This document shows positions 20,425 to 23,841 of a stretch of DNA of 23,841 bases, one piece after another; within the stretch, counting starts at the first letter, position 1, and every line of letters begins with the position of its first letter. Source of the stretch: Phytophthora quininea (lineage: Eukaryota; Oomycota; Peronosporomycetes; Peronosporales; Peronosporaceae). Location of the stretch: the NCBI GenBank assembly GCA_011947345.1, contig JAAVTG010000231.1, positions 1 through 23,841 on the forward strand. Reading direction: 5' to 3'. Position numbers and translations under genes: made by a program. Below the pieces are notes generated by a model that was not told the origin of the DNA, did no database searches, and saw only the letters and a list, made by a program, of their open reading frames with translations.

Positions 20425-21529
20425 ATGGCGCCGCGTCAAGCACGTGCGGCCGCTGCTCCGCCTGCTGCCGAGGGCGCCCCGCGCCTGTGGGTGCGTTTCC
20501 TGTCGCCCTACTACGTCTGCAACACGGTGGCGCTACTGCTGTACCTGCCCATCCGCTATCAGGGCGTCAGCGAGGCGCTGAAAGAGCGCGAGAACTTCCT
20601 GAACCTGCCATTGGTATCGCTAAAATTGGATTTAGTGCATCCTAAATACCTGACAACTCGTACTAATCATAAATTGCTTGCTGGGCAGGAGTCCGAGATC
20701 TTCTTGCTGGCGCTGGGTTCATGGCTAATCAATGTCCGCAAGAAAGCTACCGTCGACGGTGTATTGTCGCTCTTCTTCTTCTATGGCAAACTGGGCGTGC
20801 TGGCAGCACTCTACTATTTAGATATGACTACTTTTGGATGGTATGCGGCTTTCTGTGTCGGTACGTAGCTCATCTCAGCACCTTGGCTTCAGCTTCGGTT
20901 GCTAATTGCTGCCATTTCTTTCAGTTCTGTTCGCGGCCGTAGGGCAGCCCAAGTATGACGGGCCGTCCAAGATCACGGAGCTGAATCCTGCTCTCGTTGA
21001 GAAGTTGGTGAAGCCTAAAGCTCCAAAGAAGAGCAAGCCCAACTCGTGGCTGATCTTCTACACGGCGGACTGGAGCGGCCACTGCCTTGAACATGAGCCC
21101 ATGGTCGCTGACCTGTCCTTCCAGTGGGTTTCATGTAGTCGTGTTGGTGTAGTCTCACGGTGCTGAAACCGGGTATTGCCTGTCAACAGATATTCGTCGA
21201 GTTCGTTAAAGTTTGGCAAGGTTGACATGGACAAGTGGTCAGATCTGGCTGTGGAGAACCGGATTGACGTCTCCGCGTCGTCGTGGCAGATGCCGACGTT
21301 GATTCTGTTCCAGGATGGCGAGGAGGTCATGCGCTTGCCGCCGGTGGATGCGAATGGAAAGGTCACCAAGACGGTGCTCGACCGGGTACGGAATGCAACG
21401 AAGTCTGCTGATTCGCCATCACTAACATTTTGTGCTTTATTCCGTGTGAAGGCTGGCCTCATCGCTGTTTTCAAGCTGCAGGAGCTCAAGGACGGTAAGC
21501 CAGCGGCGTTTAAACCCAAAAGTAGTTAA
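20425..21529 (+). CDS. TMX2: TMX2-like thioredoxin-related transmembrane protein
   Basis: Homologue of the ER/mitochondria-associated membrane protein TMX2. Exons: 20425-20613, 20689-20860, 20925-21123, 21190-21385 and 21452-21529 (277 aa), with introns of 75, 64, 66 and 66 nt and branch sites such as TACTAAT and CACTAAC. The N-terminal half has several hydrophobic helices, then a thioredoxin-like domain with LIFYTADWSGHC, ADLSF, LKFGKVDMDKWSDL and MPTLILFQDGEEVMR. The last two blocks are nearly diagnostic for TMX2. The active site is Ser-Gly-His-Cys rather than CxxC; human TMX2 likewise has SNDC, so a classical oxidoreductase role is unlikely in either. Introns 1 and 4 are multiples of three and contain no stop, so retained forms would still translate. 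The C-terminus (KPKSS) is short, with no clear KKXX signal. Confidence 0.9.
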
Positions 21530-22686
21530 CACGCGACAACAGCAGACCTTTCAGTTGAAACGCGCGTCCTCCCATTGAACCTTCGCGCGATGAAACAGGG
21601 AAACGGACGAGGGCGGAAGATGAACTGCTGGTGCGACACCTTACAGCAGTGATGCCTCAATTGTGCAGAGTGCTGCGTTGAATGCAGCGACCTACTGCAG
21701 CCCCGGCACACCACGTGTGCTCAGCGATGGGGCAGTGCGCCGCGACTGCAAGCAGCAGTAACAACGCAGCTCGTTACCCCAGAACAAAATTAGGCGACTC
21801 AGACGTCGTAACGGCTGCACCGTCCAAAAGGTGTGCAATCAGCAGGAGCCAGCTTGCTTGAAGCGTGAGAAGGGCAAACCAACGGGGATGCCAGCGCTTG
21901 AGTCATCGTCTAGCTGGCTTTGAAGTGAGCTGTTCAACAGGTGGAACAGTCTCAATGCTCCAAGAGTTCCTACCGCTTGAGGAGATTCAACGAGGGCCCC
22001 GCAGCAGCTGAGGCAGACTGGGCTTCTCAGCCGGGCTACAGGCTCAAAACTTTTTCGCCGTGAGAGGAACTATCTTGCAAGCCTGGCGGAAACTGTCCTC
22101 AACAAAACACCCCTCGCCATTATGGAGCAGCGTGGCCTCGACGCCACGCTGCTCTGTTATGACGAGCTCCTGGCAGACGCACCGGCATATTTCCTGGGCC
22201 GGAGCAATTTTGGTCGTGCAGAGTCTTCTTGCCTGCAGTCTTCTCTGCAAGAACAGCCTGGACAAACCTTTGAATTGCTATCTGGCCGTGACTCCGAGCG
22301 GAATGCTGTGTGGGACTCGTCAATGCGGTGCTTAATGTTCGAAAAGTATCCTGTTGCGCCTTCGATGCAGTCGCAGCGCTCATGACGATGTGGACAACCG
22401 TGCTCGTCGCGAATCGCAGTGATCGCACACCAACTTCCGGTCAGCTTTGGCCCCAGCAAGCGCTTCCCATGGCGCACCAATTGACTCTTCTCGGAAAAAC
22501 GAGCAAGAAACCTGCGGGCGTCCACGCGCCTTTGCTTGCAAGGAGCCCTCCAGTCGCGCGCGATAACGGCCTGGAATTTTCTAATGGCTACCGAAACGCA
22601 CTCGGCCTGGCTGCTTTGGGACGCGCTGGCAGCGGCAGCTCATTGCGAGATCTGCTGAACCCCACCCAAGCGCCTGTTCAAGCGAA
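21530..22686. other. Gene-poor region, possibly repeat-derived
   Basis: About 1.16 kb with no gene I can support. Overlapping ORFs of 60-120 codons exist on the minus strand (about 22525-22044) in all three frames. Some have clustered Cys and His, but the meaningful-looking pieces switch frame and no family is recognisable, so this may be decayed mobile-element sequence. It contains one long perfect hairpin at 22125-22154. Confidence 0.4.
22125..22154. repeat. Perfect 12-bp inverted repeat with 6-nt loop
   Basis: GAGCAGCGTGGC (22125-22136) and GCCACGCTGCTC (22143-22154) are exact reverse complements around CTCGAC. The GC-rich stem would be very stable in RNA or single-stranded DNA. No U-tract follows and it is not close to the end of a recognised gene. 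Confidence 0.7.
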
Positions 22687-23091
22687 ATGTCGAGCACTTC
22701 GTCCACAGCTCTGCCCTCTCGACGACGGTCGAGATCTGACGGCTCGCCCAGAGCCGCCGCCTTGGTCTGCAGCAATCTGGAGGGGACTATGGAGCCCCAA
22801 TCCGACAAGCGGTCACGCGCCACCGTGCGGTTCGCCGTCTCAGAGCTCTACACACGCACCAAGCACGGCGTCGTCTTCAAAGACGAAGATTTCCAGCGCG
22901 AGTCCGTCGCCAAAGCCGAAAGGCTCGTAGAGATCGCACACAGCCCCGACAGCTCGGAGCGAAACGCTCTCATCGCCCAGAAGGCGCTTCGGTACCGTCG
23001 AATGCGATCGCGCAGACCGGGCGCGTCCATGAGCGGCATGGAAGAAAGGGTGCTGCGAACGCAGAGCTGCCCTGCCGCGAACTTCTCATAG
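22687..23091 (+). CDS. Hypothetical protein, 134 aa
   Basis: ATG at 22687, or the internal ATG at 22789, begins a frame that ends in TAG at 23091. I do not recognise the family. The N-terminal third is Ser/Arg-rich and probably disordered. The central part (TVRFAVSELYTRTKHGVVFKDEDF, then RESVAKAERLVEIAH) looks like an ordered, helix-rich region; the end is Arg-rich with RRMRSRRPG. There are no membrane segments. GC-rich third positions resemble the confirmed genes here, which favours a real gene. An overlapping frame from 22310 is Pro/Ser-rich and judged a shadow. Confidence 0.5.
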   Translation: MSSTSSTALPSRRRSRSDGSPRAAALVCSNLEGTMEPQSDKRSRATVRFAVSELYTRTKHGVVFKDEDFQRESVAKAERLVEIAHSPDSSERNALIAQKALRYRRMRSRRPGASMSGMEERVLRTQSCPAANFS

Positions 23092-23399
23092 ACACACCAA
23101 CAACCGAGCAAGCGGCTTGATCACCCACAGATACAGACAGATCGAGTATTTAAACACGTACAGTGAATTGATGTTGAAACACTACGTGAGCGATTCCCCC
23201 ATGTCCGTACAAGTTTTGGCTTCAACATGAAGGGGTCAGAATTGAAAATACGAACATATATTTATAATCTAACCATATACTATAATCCAATGAAATAAAT
23301 TATACAGCATACTTCAAGTTCATGTATTTACGGTTATCGCCCCACATTTAGTCTAGATCTGTAATTGTTTCATTCTATCCTTTTTCTTCTCAGACGGCC
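23092..23399. other. AT-rich spacer before second tetraspanin-like gene
   Basis: About 308 nt, distinctly AT-rich between 23230 and 23340. ATGTTGAA near 23171 and TTCAACAT near 23221 form a spaced inverted repeat. A pyrimidine-rich tract ending in TTCTTCTCAG just before the ATG looks like a splice acceptor, so a 5' UTR intron is possible. Confidence 0.4.
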
Positions 23400-23841
23400 A
23401 TGTGCGGCGACTCGTGCAGCGAATGCTGCTCCGGCAGCGCGCTCTTCGTGTTCAACGGGGTCGACTTGGTCTGCGGCATCGCACTCACAGTCTACAGCCT
23501 CTACATCGGTGCGCTAAAATACTTAGCACCAACACTGTTTTCCAAAGTAACAAAATAATGTGTCAGGACTGAACCACTACGCCCCGGAATGGCTCTACGG
23601 CCCGATCCTGGCGGTTGGGGGTTGCTGGTCTTGTCGGCGCTGATGAGCTGGTGCGGAGCTTCTAATCGGGGCTGCTCCATGTGCTTGTCCTGCTCGTCGA
23701 CGCTGCTCATTCTGCTGGCACTCGCGGAATTGGCGCTCGCTATCGTCATTTTCACACAAGGAGCCACGATCGACCGCTTCCTGAAGGAACACCAGCAGGA
23801 ACTCAAAATCTCGTAAGGATTTAATATTATAGCGTAAAGTG
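23400..23841 (+). CDS. Tetraspanin-like membrane protein, second copy (5' part)
   Basis: Paralogue of the gene at 14932-15576, cut by the right edge. Exon 1 is 23400-23508 and the 58-nt intron 23509-23566 ends in TGTCAG. Exon 2 is 23567-23812 and the next intron starts with GTAAGG at 23813. Shared blocks include LFVFNGVDL, TVYSLYIG, LNHYAPEWLY, the Glu-containing LAELALAIVIFTQG and IDRFLKEHQQELK. Three membrane helices are visible and the fourth should lie beyond the window. A one-base break at the GGGGG run 23617-23621 must be repaired for helix 2 to read through. The first intron, after YIG, has no counterpart in the other copy, whereas the last donor is at the same place. The N-terminus is Cys-rich (MCGDSCSECCSG), which may be palmitoylated. 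Confidence 0.68.

Noticed and set aside
22044..22525. Cys/His clusters on the minus strand suggesting a zinc-finger protein
   Set aside because: The clusters lie in different frames with no consistent spacing, and no known finger pattern could be assembled.
22310..22930. A 206-aa plus-strand ORF
   Set aside because: Pro/Ser-rich, overlaps the better-looking ORF at 22687-23091 in another frame, and its first part crosses sequence that looks non-coding.

Overview
The window looks like nuclear DNA of a flagellated stramenopile, most likely an oomycete of the Phytophthora/Pythium type. The signs are dense genes with short introns (53-75 nt, GT..AG, CTAAC/CTAAT branch sites), 14/16 and 13/16 matches to the oomycete Inr promoter element upstream of two genes, an axonemal gene (these organisms make biflagellate zoospores), and a Ser/Thr-rich secreted protein. 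No RNA genes or CRISPR arrays were seen.

Layout, left to right. Positions 1-1631 (-): 5' part of a C2 + GRAM protein, probably a myotubularin-type phosphatase, running off the left edge. 1964-7323 (-): a CFAP61 homologue of about 1751 aa (radial-spoke base) with two complete adenylate kinase domains inserted in its N-terminal half. 7913-8446 (+): an unrecognised ORF. 9235-9771 (+): a secreted, probably GPI-anchored Thr/Ser-rich protein. 9922-11097 (-): a decayed pogo/Tigger/jerky-type transposase. 11967-14873 (+): a second CFAP61/adenylate kinase gene, paralogous to the first and divergently oriented, lacking the C-terminal half of CFAP61. 14932-15576 (-): a small tetraspanin-like protein. 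15646-17342 (-): an LPCAT-type acyltransferase with EF hands. 18089-18439 (+): the C-terminal end of a Fanzor/TnpB nuclease. 18777-20204 (+): UDP-glucose 6-dehydrogenase. 20425-21529 (+): a TMX2-like membrane thioredoxin protein with five exons. 22687-23091 (+): an unrecognised small ORF. 23400 onward (+): a second tetraspanin-like gene cut by the right edge.

The most unusual content is the pair of head-to-head CFAP61-adenylate kinase genes about 4.6 kb apart. CFAP61 belongs to the calmodulin- and spoke-associated complex at the base of radial spokes, so fusion to adenylate kinase suggests an ATP-regenerating activity (2 ADP <-> ATP + AMP) built into the axoneme. The second copy has one intact and one LID-less kinase domain.

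A technical warning: at least five conserved genes carry frame breaks that are each repaired by adding exactly one base, nearly always in a G/C run. Repaired lengths come out as whole codons (1751, 946 and 565 aa). This points to homopolymer under-calling in the assembly rather than pseudogenes. The models below state where each break lies.
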